A stretch of 64,000 nucleotides of DNA from Pelecanus crispus (taxonomy: Eukaryota > Chordata > Aves > Pelecaniformes > Pelecanidae): positions 15,087,862-15,151,861 of the forward strand of contig NC_134675.1 in assembly GCF_030463565.1 (NCBI RefSeq), read 5' to 3'. Shown here piece after piece: positions 14,020-28,205 of this stretch. The notes below the pieces were generated by a model, which worked only from the letters and a program-made list of their open reading frames with translations, was not told the DNA's origin and did no database searches. The translations under genes were made by a program, and so were the position numbers. The stretch's first letter is position 1. Each line of letters begins with the position of its first letter.

Positions 14020-17000
14020 AGGTGGTTAGAACCTAAGACTTCATAAGTATTAGGTTTGTGTAATCCTGCCCAGAAGAGCAGTATCAAGCATATAGCCAGA
14101 TCCCATTAGTCCTTTGAGTATCGCATATCCAGGCACTACAATTGCTCAGAGGTCCATAGGCAAAGTGGGCACCAGGATCAAGAGGAGCTGGGGGAGCTAC
14201 TGGCAGCTGACCAAGCAGCAGGCACTATTCTAGACCTGAAACCACATTTTAACAATTCAGTCCAAGGACAGAATCTAACATTACCCACAGAGCTGTCTGA
14301 GAAAGCAGCAAGGAGATAATAATTCACCAGAGATTAATACAAGATGCAAAGTTCAGTGCTCTATTTTTGCAAAGTCTCCGGACAGACATATATACTAAAA
14401 CTATCTATTAAAAAAAAAAAAAGTTTGAGAGTACTGAAGAAACTAGAGTTTTTTGTACAACTACTGAAAATCACTGAAAGCAAACAGCCCAATTCTCTTC
14501 ATGCTTACCCTGGTAAAAGTCTTAAGCAGTGGTTACACAGGAGTAAAAAATGTAAGACTGTGAGAGGGGCATTAAGTCCAGAAGGCACAACATTGACATA
14601 ACTTTCATTATGGGATTTCCTTATCTTTTATAAATTAAGTGGTTGAATAAAAGACATGGTAAATCAAAAATAAACTCTTAATTCCTTTCTGCCAGCACTC
14701 GCAGTGAAGCAGGATTTTGTTTTTCAGGACGTTTTTTTAGTTGGGTGTTTTAGGGCAAAGTTCTTTCTAGGTTACAAAATTTCTTATAAAATAGACAGTC
14801 TGGTTCCTGGAGTGTTCTAATGTTGTTGGTTTTATGTTCCTATTTCTAATCAGCACAAAGAAGTCTCTCTTTGAGGGCAATTTTCTGGAAGGGTCATTGT
14901 TTGGAAATAGTTTCGGTAACATACTGTTTGTGAAAAGTGTATAGAGGCATTGAACTACAATTGCCTTGCCATGAAATTGTAACACCATATTTGAAAAATA
15001 CTCTATTTTCAAAGTATTCACAGTATTTTTACATTTAGAAAGCTAAATTGTTACACTTAAAAAGCTAAAATATAAGTAATTTATGGATCACTTAAGTCTC
15101 CATAAATATTTACCCGCTTCATTCAATACAGTATTAAATACTGCAGCACATCAATAGGAAAGGATGCATGAAAGAGAACAATCTCTTTCTTATGGTATGT
15201 GCTTATTCTGGCTTATGTAAACCACTGTAAATAGAAAGGGAGAAAGGAAAAAATTAATCTGAGAAGAGAAAGAAATCAAAACAGATTAGTATGCCAAAAA
15301 TGCTAGTAAGATTAACTAAGATGTGATTTTTTTTTTTTTTTAGACATTTAAAAGAGCAGACAAAGGCATGTTAGGCTTTTCAAAAGCATCAAGGCATGTA
15401 AGCCCAACTGATATTTAGATATGGATGCTACATAAGTCCTGGATATTATTGAAAGAATAGAATAGAGCATTGAAGTAAATATGGGCTTCATTTTTAGTAC
15501 TCACATCCAGTACTCACCACCCTATACACTTGCCCAACATTATACCAAAACAACTAGGTGATTCTGTGGTTCTGTACAAGGCACAGTCAAAGAAGAAACG
15601 TGCCTTGCAGGTATTCTGAGCATGGATAAAATATGCACCTGGATCACCTAAAGACTTTAGGTGCAAGAAACTACATAACTCTAATTTTGTGAGCAGAAAT
15701 AATACATATAAAAATGCAGATGAAGTCCTGGATTAGCATGAGCTCCAAAGTCTAGACTTCCTGCACCTTTGAAATCTAGGACTAAAGGCAAAGAAGCTAA
15801 CAAAGCTAAACAAAGAAGCTGTCTTTTTCTCCTCTTCACTCTTTGATGAGCTGGATACAGCCTTTTAAATGTAGCAAACCAGTCATTCCACCTCCTGGTA
15901 GTCTCCCCCCCCACACACCCCACCTTCTTCCACCACATAACCCAAATACGTAGTTAGCAAAAGGTATCAGATGTTCCCCAGATAGTTTGTAAACAAAGTT
16001 GTCCAATGTTTATTAAATAATTTATTAAAATTCCTACCCACTTGCCTGCAGAAATAAGTAGCAGAACAACCATGGTAAATGTCTTCAAATATCCAAAGGA
16101 TGTAAACACCAAATATGCAGCAATTAGGTTGAATTATGAACTGACATTGTGACATATTAGGTTTTGGAATAGTTCCCCTGGGGAAGTGGTTAGACTCCTT
16201 GGAGAATTTCAAAACTGGAGTGAATTAATCCTACTAAACCCTACTTTAAAGTAGGCAACAATCTGACAAAGGCAGGAAGTTAGCTTGAAGTAATAGGCCT
16301 TTCTCATTCCTAAATTGTACAATTTTGTGAAAATACATTTTTAGACATGTTATTTCTATGTCAAAGTGGTGTACTGAAGTGGGTGGAAAAAACCTGTAGG
16401 TGATATGACAACAGTATTTCAATCAGTAAACAAGTGGGTCACTAAAAATTTCAGTTACAGAGTTCGTGGGTTTTGAAGAGGAAGCCTGCCATTTTTTTGA
16501 AAAAAAATCTCCTTTCTACACATTGACTTTTAAAATATGGGCTACATCTGCATTAATGAGCGACAAGGAATTTGAGAAACCTGGTGCACGTGTGGCTTGG
16601 CAGGTGCTTTATATGGAAAGGCACACAAGGTTTTGTCAAATTGTGTAGAGCTGCTCTAATCATAACCTCTGAGCATCAGTCATTTACCTTAATTCTATAA
16701 TAAACACATCTGGGTAACTCCTTAAAATAATGGTAAAGGTAATTAGTAATGAATTGAGTTGGAAATCTGATAAATTACTTATGACATACATATTGGTACC
16801 AAATGAATTCATTATGGTTAGCATTGTTACAAAAACACAAAAAGGATTAATAATAATTTGTGCCAGCATTTGAATGTGTTGCTAATATGAGACCAAGTAT
16901 AATGAATGCTTTTTTTTTTAAAAAAAAAAGGTATTATAGTGGTATTTCAACAGCCCTGCAAAACTTTATGTCTGCATTTTGTTATTGATAAAGCACATAA

Positions 17001-18506
17001 CTTTTTTCATGTATTACCATCCTTGGGGGAAAGGACAAGCAAGTTAATTTTGTGCATCTTGTCCAGTAAGTTTTCAGGATAACTCTTTGAGGATGCATTA
17101 CAAGAACTGAATGCTGTCTGTGCAGATCCACTTCCCACTGCAAGAGCTCCTAGTTGGAGGCAGCATACACAATGCCCCACCACAGAAATCCATAAATGTA
17201 TAGTTATGGCAGATCTGATTCTTTCCTGTTTTGACTTGGCACAGCTGTAGCTAAAGTCAGTGAACCAATAGTTAGTTCACAGCAGCTAAAAAGCTGTCCC
17301 TATGTGGCTGTGGCAGTGCCACTACCACATGAAGCTGGGTAAAGTATGACACTGTAAAGTAGGCTGTGTGCTTTGAACCAAGTCAGAGGTTTTAAGCAAG
17401 AATAGTCCAGTTTATTCATGCTAAATAGCTACAGCTTTCTGCATTGGCTGCCTAACAAGTATTAGCAAATAGTTTCATCATTCTGCACTAATAAAAGTCA
17501 TCTAGCACCAAGGTGGAAAATTTCTGCCACACAGAATGAAGCCTTTTTATAAACCTACTTATGAACAGGAGGGAAGAAAGATTCTGTTCCCTGGCATGTG
17601 TACGTGCGTGTAATGTATGTGCAATGTATATGTACAGTACTGTCCTGCCACTTCTATTTTCAATTGTGCCAATACTCAATAGATTTTGAACTCACTAGTT
17701 GGGAACTCTGTTCCCCAAGGGAATTGCAGGACTCACCACAACAGTAAAAGCAGAAAATGGGTAGAAAATGGCACAGACATCACGCTCTATCTGTGGGAGG
17801 GCAGCTGGGCCCACAGCTCCTCTTCCAGTTACTCAGGCACCTCCTTCCCTAGTTTCCCATCATTTCCACTCCTCTCCACTGCCACACTGATATCTCCCTG
17901 ACTACTTTCTGGTTATCATCTCAAATGCAGGCTGCCTTTGTTTTCCATCCACTGCTTTCATACTTCTCAGTATTTTAGTCAGTATCTTAATCTTCCTCTC
18001 TTGGGTTCTCAGACAGGATCCCAAGCATTCAGTAAGGTTATACCTTTGTAGCTCTATTTATATCTGCATGAGAGGTTTCATGTACTCTGTGTCTCTATCT
18101 GAATTCTCTTCATAGCCAAACTCCTGAAAAATCCTGTTGTTTTTCCTTTGTGTTTTTCCAGCATTTATCCTTTCTTTCTCATTTCTGCCACTAAAAGCCT
18201 TACTTGTACCTTAGTCACTCATTATACCAACTTCCACAATCTTTCTCTCTTATCCTCTTTCTTTTTGTTCTCATTTGCCCAGACTCGTTTCCTATTCTCA
18301 CAAATCAAGAACAGTGCTCATCCCTTTGAATTCCTCACTACCCTTTCTGTGCCAGGGTTCAGTCAGCCCTTCAAAGTTTGCACAACAGAGCTGTGGTTAC
18401 ACCTCTGCCCTAATATCCGCTGACTCTCCCTCTGTGCTTTCTGCCCTGCCCAGACTCCTCTGACTGCTTTGCTGCCCTCTCCAACTCCCTAGAAGTACAT
18501 TCCACA

Positions 18507-18728
18507 CTACAGTTGCTCACGCTGATGGAGCAACTTTGCTTTTGTATATACAAACTCACTCTCTTTTTTCCTTAGCTCTTCTTGCTTCTGAAGTGCATGG
18601 AGTATCTCTAACTCCAGTGTCTCTCCAATCTCTTTTTGTCTTTTTTCATCAATCGCTTCCTCCAACGCAACTGCAACTATCAGTCTCATAACTGGTTGAC
18701 GTCTATATTCCTGCCAGGCATATTGCAA
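18507..18728 (-). other. Small open frame of protein-like composition, not recognised
   Basis: A 73-codon frame rich in Glu, Lys, Gln and Arg that would form a charged helix (for example the stretch EEAIDEKRQKEIGETLELE). The first codon is TTG, not ATG. The frame runs back about ten codons (including HYRGG) to an in-frame TGA, and ends at a stop just before 18507. No strong splice acceptor was seen upstream. The plus strand here is pyrimidine-rich, so a purine-rich minus strand would give Glu/Lys/Arg codons by composition alone. It could be a retrocopy remnant, an unrecognised exon, or chance. I assign no function. Confidence 0.2.
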
Positions 18729-21700
18729 GCCTCCTCTGTAATGCCTCTGTCTACATCAGGTCTTGGGAGCTCTGTGAAGTAAAAAATGCCTCATTCTGTG
18801 TCTGTGTAGCATCAGGCTGGTGCTCAGCACCTAAGAAGAGTGATTTATTTATCCCATTTATATTTTCTTCACTTAAAGACATATTTTCTCACTTAGAATA
18901 TATTTTATCCTCTGATTTGAAGCTGTCATGTAATCATAACAGTGTGTTTGTGATAGCATAGTAAATTCCATGGCAACAAACTGTGATGTCATAAATGCAG
19001 GATTTATATCTTTTCTGCAAAATCAAGCTGAAGAAGCAGATGGATGGAAAAAAAAACCTCATTAAAATACCAACAGTTTCTAAAAATTTCAGTAAAAATA
19101 TCAGTGGGAACCCAGGCAAACACTGTTTAATAGATTTCTTTTTATATATGTTTCCTGATTTTTAAAAGCCTGCTTCTCTGAATAAGCCCCTCTTTTGGGG
19201 GTAGAAATATATTTTTAAATAGCTGCAAAAAATAAGTGTTTTGATTCAAAGCTCTAAAATTCAAAGCAGTTGCCTTAGACAAATTAAACAGAATGGAAAG
19301 AAAAGGGCCACAATGATGAGAAAATGCATATAAAAATTTCTGAGCTACATTTCTCAAAGCTGAACTGCCAGTTATTCATTAGAGTGCCTATGACGTATTA
19401 AGGATGTACTTGCATAGATTATTTACAAGAACTAAGAAGTGACTAATAAGAGGATGGAGTTGAAAACATCCTCTGTGATGTTCTTGCTAAGAAGTGGGCC
19501 CAGCTTTGTAATCAAACGTCATCAGAGAAAGCAGCACATCCCAAAATCATTTCTGACTTCCTGCCTTCCCTCACTGAAAACATAGACAAGAAAAAATAAA
19601 AACTTGTGAAGATAATAAAGCAGTTAAAGAAATATGTTCAACAAAATCATATCTTCTACTTGAAATTGCAAGACAAAAGGTGTTTCTAAACTAATGTCCC
19701 TAAACAACTGGTGTATTTAAAATATAGTAATAACATAATATCATGCTTTACACTTTAAATTATTCCTAATAGAGGTTTTTTTCTGAAGTTCTCAAAAGAT
19801 GTTGCAAATGTAAGTTAAATAGTAGAGAATTGTTTCCTGTAGAGGTCTGTAAGTTTTGCCTTCAAACTGATTTTAACAACCTTGTTAAGTAAAATGTAAA
19901 CTATGTCCTTCCAGTTTGCCTGTTGCTTCTACCCATGCTGTTCTAATCAGATTTATTAGATAAATGAAGAATCTACCCTTTCCTCACCTTTAACTATACA
20001 GAAGTTTGTTTAACATTTGCCATTAGATGCATTTGGATTTGGGGGAAAAAAGGTTTGAAGGAGAAAGAAGATGGAAGACTACTAATATCTGGACATAGCA
20101 AGATCTGAGACCTATTTAGCATCACTAAAAAGCATTTTTCACAGTCCTTGACCTGGTTTGAATGGCCCTCCCATTCTCAGTGTGTGCAACCTGCACGGAC
20201 TACAGTGGTCCTCCTGGGCTGAGGCACACTTGATGGAGAGCCTTTCTGCCAGTGATCACTGTCTGAAACTCCAGAGTCAGTCAAGGCTGCAGTCAGAAGG
20301 CTCTTTCTATGAAGTGTTTTTTTAAGCATCTTTTTTCTTCTCAAACACTTCCTTTGGCTTCTCCTACCTAACAACACTGGTTTTTTTCATCTGGAGTTCC
20401 TCATATGGTGTGATATTTTGCAGTATGGAGAATCATTGACTCCTACAATCTTAGAACAATGCCTCAGGTTTAGACTATTAATTTTTTGTGAAGTTAATCT
20501 TAGTATCCAGTGAAGGGTTCCAAGGATAATCAAGACAATCCAATCTGACAAGAAAATTATATTTTGGGACAGCACTGTTGGGTCTTGCATGTGCCCAGGG
20601 GATGGATGACAAGTAGACAATAGCTGTACTTCTAAATAAAAAATGTCTATTCTAGCTATTCATTTGGTAGGTTCACCAAGTCTGACCTCTGCCAGAAAGT
20701 CAGATATGTGACTTAAAATACAAAAATACTGTTTGCACTCAGGAGAAGGAAGTCCTCTTTCTGAAACATTACTCAGGACTCCAAGCATGGGTTTCAACAT
20801 GAATCCACATGCATGCTATGGATTCAGATACAATTGTGTCACCCACAAGAGCTGTGAGAGCTGATTCAAAGGCCTTATAAAATACTGTATAGGTGTTTGC
20901 ACAGTTCCCACCAACCAGCTCTACAGTATTTGCATTTGGCCCTACAAATAGTATCACTTGTTTCAGTGGAACTACTTTCAGTATAAGGTAATGTTCAATG
21001 TGGGGTGAATTAGTTAAATTAATTTAAAAAAATAATTTTTCCCCATGATTTGAGAGGTTCCAAAGAAAAATGTTTCAAAGTTTTGCAAAATTGTGCCTAG
21101 TGCATCCTTAACTTTTGATGTTGTCCTCAACATGAATCTTTATTTGTTTACCAGTTTGGCACTCTCACAGTCCTCCACTGGATTAACAGAGAATGCTACA
21201 CAATCAGCTAAAGGCCAAACCTCAGAAAAGGTTGCCTATGCTTGTGACAACACAATAAACGATTGCAGTGAGCTGATGACAAGTGATCCAACTGGTCTGA
21301 TGACAAAGTAATCCTCGATGGCTTTCAAACGATGGCTTTCTGTAACTCTCTGATGACTCTACAAAGAAATCAACACCACAGTCAGTCAGACTGAGGTATA
21401 ATGTGCTTAACATACTGCTGGCATACAACCCATTCAGTAATGTAAAAAATGACCATACATCTTTATGTTACAAACATTTCCTACCTACATTTATACAGAT
21501 ATAAAACTGTTAGTAAAATGGAAGCTGTTTGAGACTTGTAAAAGAAAGCAGAACATATTATCTGGATTATTTCCATTTTGGACTTTTTTTTTTACTTAGT
21601 CCAGTATGAATGGTTTATATTAAAACATTTAAATATTGAAAGAGGTTTTGGGTTACAGACTAATAGTAGTTCCATAAAAACAAATTATTTTTCCATTTCT

Positions 21701-24700
21701 ACAAATCTAATTAAACATGTGAAAAAAAATGTGTTGTATAATATTAGAGCTATTCTTCCTTGCCTTCAACAATAATGCAGGACCCTGGTAATTCACTATG
21801 GAGAGATTTTTTTTTCGTGACTATGTGGTTGATGGTTGGTTTCTTACCCCTTTGTGAAATATTTCTCCATATTTTCTTCCCCTCCACCTCCCATTTTCTG
21901 CTGATTAGAGTTTAAAATATTTTCCAGCCTTTATGAACTTGGGAAGTGACAAATTGCCTTTTGGTAATTTCTAAATAATTATAGATGCAAAAATTGCAAC
22001 AGTAAAGCATATAAGTAACTCAATTATTATAGTGAAACTACACTACAAGATACATTTAAACATCCAGATCTCCCTTAAATAAAGTATGGCAGGTAGATGC
22101 ACAATCCCAAATTTTGTCCATGTCCCCTCCATGCAGAACTGAGACCTTGGCCCTAATGCATTGCCATTAACAGTAATCTCTCATTTAATTTGACTGAAAA
22201 GAGAACACAAGGTGATGGGATCCCTGACTTAGAAGCCTCAGTTTGGCATTGGCACAAATACTTCCTACCCATGTTTAGGCAGGATGAATCTGGGCCTCTG
22301 AGTATAACCTGAGACCCAGCAGCTTGGGAGCAAGGTAAACTCATGCATGGAAGGAAATTTGCAGCCTCATAAATAGTGTTCCTCCTCAGGCCCCAATTCA
22401 CACCATAAACCTTTACTTCAGTGTGTTCTGTTATAAGGGCAAAGCATCATAGTCATTTTCCTCTTCACCATTCTTTTAGAAACATTGTCTTCAGCCATGC
22501 CTTATTCCTTCTGCATCTCTCTCCACCTTTGCTCTTTGCTGGCTCAGTAAAACATTCATAATATATGTCACTTGCCCTCCCATCACCTGGCTTTTTGAAC
22601 TATAACATCGTCAACTCCTCTTTCTCCAGCTCTCTCCAAACAGTAATTGTTGTTTGAATGTCTTGATGTTTTGTCAATAATGCACCCCCCAAAAAAAAAA
22701 ATTATTTCCTCACTATAAAATCCTATGGATAGCAGTATTAGCTCATTCCCATCTTCATTTCATCCTGTTTGCTTACACACCATTGACAAAACACCTGCCA
22801 ACATCTCCTACCACTGCTGTAATTGCTAGGACTCCAAATATCCAGGCTCTATCATATACTTGACTCATGATTTACAGCCTAATTTGAACATCTTACATGC
22901 AGCATCGGGACTTTGTATCCCATCCATTCCCCATAGGTATAGCTCCTGTCCTTCTCCCTTCTCTCTTGCTTCAGTGCCAATGCTGACAACATTTCTTCCT
23001 AACTGTCTTCTCTAGATTCTCTTTTCAGTTTTGCCTGAAGCCTTTCTTCCATGAAACTCTTTATAGCTGAACTCTGTTTGCCTCCCTGTCTTTCTATCAA
23101 AGCATTCATAGCATGCTTATCATCTCAGAGGTCAGGTTTCTGCTCTCTGTCTTTACTACTGTTCACTTCATTGATTCTTCCAGGATATTCCTTGTATGTC
23201 AGATCACACAAGAGGAGACAGGAAGGTCAGCCACATTTGCATCTCTTTTAAAGGTCCATGGGAAAATATCTTAGTATTATTGTAATTGTTCACGAGATTG
23301 GGATCTTACAACATAGATCTCTAAATCATCATGAACCCGCTTACAAAGCAGTTAGCTTTCATTTTACTGTCTGATAAGATATTAAGTTCAATTTCTGATT
23401 CTTTTTTTTTTTTTTAGGAAAAGATCATTATAGGCAAAGTGATATATAACTTTACTGGACTAACTAAAATGCTAATTTGCCATATTCATCTGAATGTAAA
23501 ATATACCAGGATTCTTTTATTGTGGGGTGCCCCAAAAATATCTGACAATAAAGTTCAAATTTGAATGAACTAAAGTAATCCAATAAGTCTAGAAGATAGA
23601 TACAGGAGATGAGGAAAACTGAGAGAGAGGAAAGAAGCAAATGGAGTAAGTTGTTTTTGCAGAACTGATTTGACTTTAGTGTAATGCCCCAAAGACAGCT
23701 GTAGGACAACAGTACAGTACAGTTAAATGAACAGATGTGTACACCAACCATATGTCCCTAAACTAAGAGGTAACCTTTTTATATGCATGTCTGCTAAAGG
23801 AATAAGAATAGAAAATAGCATATTTCCAGTCCAGGAAAGGGTAGAATATTCAACCCATACAGAATGGCTGGTCTTTAATTCTCCCTCTTTATTAGTGTAG
23901 TAGTAGAAATGGAAAAGTTCAATTTATCATCAGCAGTAAGATTACCAGTCTGCTGTGGTTTTTACAGGCTTAATAAGTGATATGCTATTATTGGTAACTT
24001 TTGTTAAGTTATTGTAAGTGTGGTCTTACAATTTTACCTGATTATCCATATGATCCTTTAAGAGAAAAATACAGGAGATTTGATAAAAGAAATGCCTATT
24101 AAATAAACACAATATCATTCTGTCCTATTTAAATAAATAATAAACCCACTACCTTTTTTAGAAAAAGTCCAAATGTATATCTGTCAACCTCTAACCAGAC
24201 TGAAACTGCAAATACAAATGGTATGAATCATGAGACAGAAATGGAAGATGGATGTTACATTCTTTGTGTTGTGATATTATCACCCTTCTATAAGAAGATT
24301 GATAGAGCAATCTAATGAGAAACATTGTTTAAAGGAGAGACAATACTATAACAAAAACCAGTTTCTCAAAGTTTCCCCACTTCAGAACTGTTCTTTGGGA
24401 AAAATAATATGCAGTCATTCATACCCATAATGTGATAGAACTCTAGAAACATTTGGATAGCATGAATATCTTGTGAAGGGTGATCACTCAATTTACCGTG
24501 TAGATACATGAGAAGCAGAACATGTTAGTGCCATGAACCTTTTCCTAGTGAAACCAACACCAACAATAGGCATTCTTCCATCATCAACTTGCAAATCTTT
24601 GAATAGGAATAAAATCTTCAAGTACATGATAGGTAGATACTTCCTAAGTAGTAAGAAGCTTCAAGCCACATTAAGCATGGCAATCTCTGGATAAGACCTT

Positions 24701-27700
24701 TTCAACATAGTCCATGTGTGTCTGCAGAGGCTCTAGGTAATATTCATCTCATTAGTAGTCCAAATGCAATATATCTAGTTTGAGTTACTAGTCTAGGCTG
24801 CCTACAAAGGTACCTCCAAAGGGCAATTTCTTCCATCCCAAAATTGTCACTAAAATGACTGCCTCTTCCTCTTTCTCTCCCTCAGGAGGCTAGCTAACTA
24901 GCATATACTAAACACCTAACTTTTTAAAATAAAAATTAGGTGATATTAATTCCAACCATTGTATGAAGTCTGTCAAGTGTCACTCTAGGTATAAGGAAAA
25001 TTATAAACAAGTAGAGTGAATATTAGAATCAGTAAGCTAAAGCTCTTCATTTGCTTGGTGTCTGGCATAAATTGGCATCACTCCACTAAAGTTCCTGCAA
25101 AAGGCTTGCCCTCCAAAATGACAGTGGATTTTATATTAAAACTGTCCAAAAATGTACCCTTCCTGTATGTCTCACTTCTGATGATTACAGCAGAATCCCT
25201 TACCAAGAGACATTCTGTTCATTCTGTTGGGTCTGATTCACTGTTCACTTAAACCACTGTAAATAAGACAATGAATGACACTGAAATTATTATAGACACA
25301 TTAAAATTAATGAAAAAAGAACCAGAAGCATCGGAAGAATCAGATCTAACTCAAGCTAAGGACTCATTTTTGTTTATGCTACAGAATTTCCCCTGTTAGT
25401 TTCACCAACTTTGTTTCTCATTCTCTTTTTATATTTTGAGCCTCTTTTTCTAGCAAAATTAAGCTTATTAGCCTAATTATGGTGAGCATTCTGTGTGAAT
25501 CTGTGTGTGTGTGTGTGCACGTGCTTATGCATCTGTGTATTTCTCTCTCTCACTGACTGGCCATCCTTCAAAGCTTTTGAAGCCATTACTCAGTTTGATT
25601 AACCAATATGACAGAGGGGAGTCACTCTCAGACATGTTAAGTTTCTATGAGCTAAGTTTCTAAGTTTTCTATGAAAACAGATAGCCAGAATGAGAAAATA
25701 GCTCCTATCAGTGTCCCTGGAAAGGCTGTGGCATGAGTCTGTATCTTATTAGACACTAGGGAATCTAACCACAAAATACTGCTCTGTGAGAAAGTGTATT
25801 TCAGTAGCTTCACTGTTCATAGACCTACTAGGAATAAAGTCTACCACCCACTGTTAAATTTCTCTCAAACTGTTGTGGAAATGCCTAAGTGGCTACAGAC
25901 GCACAATCTCATTTTAGGATTAATACACTGCAGAGTAACCTCACTGTCATCCAGAGAAGCCAGCTAGGTAGAGGATCAGACTGTCCACTCAGACAGGTTT
26001 TCCTGAGCCAGCACCCATACCAGCAACAGCAGACTGCAAGCTCAGAGCACAGACTGCATAAATGCCTTTTCTAGCACAGATTGGACTCTCCTGTGGGCAA
26101 GGAGGATATCCTCATTCTCTGTATGAAATAAATCTGTTGCCCTATATAGAAAGGTTAGATAATAGCAGCGATGATAATGCCAGTGCCTGTTTCGAAATTA
26201 ATTCAGATCACCAGATGCACACAGTACAACCCTGCTAGATTTGAAAACAGTTCTGTGCAACCCAATCACCTTGGAGTTCAAGCACCCTTTTCTTTTAAAT
26301 GCACAGGAACAAACTACAAGCCAAGGAGCAAAAGAATAATGTATACCGCATTTGTGCTTCATGCTTCCTAGCTCAGGGAAACCAAGTGGCACATGAAGAT
26401 GAACAGCAGGGAGAAGCGGAGGTGTTAGGAGATATCTGGCCATTCTGCACCCCAGTAACTTTGTAATGACACAGCTTTTGCCAGTGGCATTTCTATGAGA
26501 AGGGATAAAAACTCATAAAACAACAAAAAAAGAAAGAGCACCACCTTGGTCTGACTAATATTCTCTTTCCTACTTGTTTTATATTACAAAACCAAGTGTG
26601 CTAACACTAAAACACCACATCATCCATGCAGAAGTATGAGTTAGAACAGCTGTAGCCACAGCATAAGTAGCCTTGAACTTGTTGAATTTTTCCAGTGTAT
26701 CACAATTACAGAAACACCTGTGCCAAACAGCTTTCTTCTGATCCTCTATAAAAGTTCACAAAGCCCTCAGACTTTCTCATTTCATACAGGTCTGCACTGC
26801 CTTGAAGCCAGCTCCATACGTCTCAATATGGGATACTGCAGAATTTTTCCTTTTCATGCCTCAAAACATAAAATAAAGAGTATGTGCAGGTGCAGTAGTA
26901 GACATGATTCTGTTGCTTGACAATAAGGCATAAGACACAAACACAACAATATTCACTTTCTTGATAAATCCTTTTGATGCACAAAATTACTCTCAAAAAA
27001 AATTAAAAGCACAAATATTGTGACAACAAATATTATCCGTGCTATATTACTTGGGAAACTCTGTATTCTAGATTTCTGCAGATACAACTATTCCACAAGT
27101 ACATGTTAGCTATTGTTTTGTTATGCACCATTCTGGGGAGAGAGGTTGTTAAATCATATGTGTATGCAAAAGCCTCAGAACTGAATACATTTGGCTTGGT
27201 TGTTATTTTACAAACAAGATGCTATGGTTGCATTAGCCTTACGAATTGCTGGCTAGAGTCTATTAAATTATTTACATTTAAAACTATCTGAAGTGTCTGT
27301 TTAAAAAGGGTCAGAAGAAAGTCACCCTTAGCAGTCACCACAGAAAGTGTGGCTGACTATCCTTCAGGCAGAGCTCCGGAAAAGGGAAAGGGAAGCAGCA
27401 GAAATCAGTTACCAAGCCTAAGTGTTCGGCTCATGCAGAATTGCAGCCTGTAGATAAGCCTGTCTTATGAAAGATGAGGAGTATGTAGTAATTACACAAC
27501 CTCCCAAGTCTTGGCTCTCTACAGCCATTCCTAGCTATTGGAAACTTCTCCATGTCCAAAAATTCAGCAAAGAAAAGTTTTAATAATATATTCATCCAAA
27601 AGGCCCGATTTTTGCAGTCTTACAGAGGGGAAGCCTTCCACAATCCACATTTACATAGCCCACTGTGAAAAGCATGCCTTTTTTTTTTTTTTTTCAGAGC

Positions 27701-27984
27701 ATGAGCAGATAAATAATATTACTACACTAATTCAGGAAGCAATGTACAATGGCAAGCATAATCTGAACCACTTCTGCACTGCTTATACACTCAAGAAAAA
27801 TAGCTAGATGTCATTGTGTACAGCTCAGAGGAAACATCTGTTCCAACTGCCTTGGTCAGCAAGTAATAAGGAATAATACTGAAAATATCTGAATGCTGTT
27901 ATGCAAATCAGTGGTATGCCCTCATGTTAAATATTATGTTCTGTTCTGATTACTCCACCTAAGCAAGGACAAGCAATATTTTTT

Positions 27985-28205
27985 TTTCACTATGAGGGTA
28001 GTGAAGCACTGGAACAGGTTGCCCAGAGATGTTGTGGATGCCCCATCCCTGGAAGTGTTCAAGGCCAGGTTGGATGGGGCTTTGAGCAACCTGATCTAGT
28101 GGAAGGTATCCCTGCCCATGGCAGGGGGGTTGGAACTAGATGATCTTTAAGGTCCCTTCCAACCCAAACTGTTCTATGATGTTATGATTCTATGATTCTA
28201 TGATT
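27985..28205 (+). mobile_element. CR1 LINE 3' end
   Basis: Contains the CR1 3' region signatures GGAACAGGTTGCCCAGAGA, GGAAGTGTTCAAGGCCAGG and TTGGATGGGGCTTTGAGCAA. It ends in repeated TTCTATGATTCTATGATT octamer units. It is 5' truncated and non-coding. Confidence 0.95.

Larger units (their letters stand above)
12513..27984. other. Long intergenic stretch without a supported gene
   Basis: About 15.5 kb of AT-rich DNA. It contains a 16-G run at 14004-14019, short A/T homopolymers, CA/TG runs near 25500, and two pyrimidine-rich patches near 17820-18500 and 22440-23260. One 73-codon minus-strand frame at 18507-18728 has protein-like composition and is listed separately. No tRNA, rRNA or known repeat family was recognised. 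Confidence 0.5.

Noticed and set aside
14404-14425. A-run as a possible processed-pseudogene tail
   Set aside because: No gene-like sequence upstream and no flanking duplication seen. Homopolymers of this size are common in the region.
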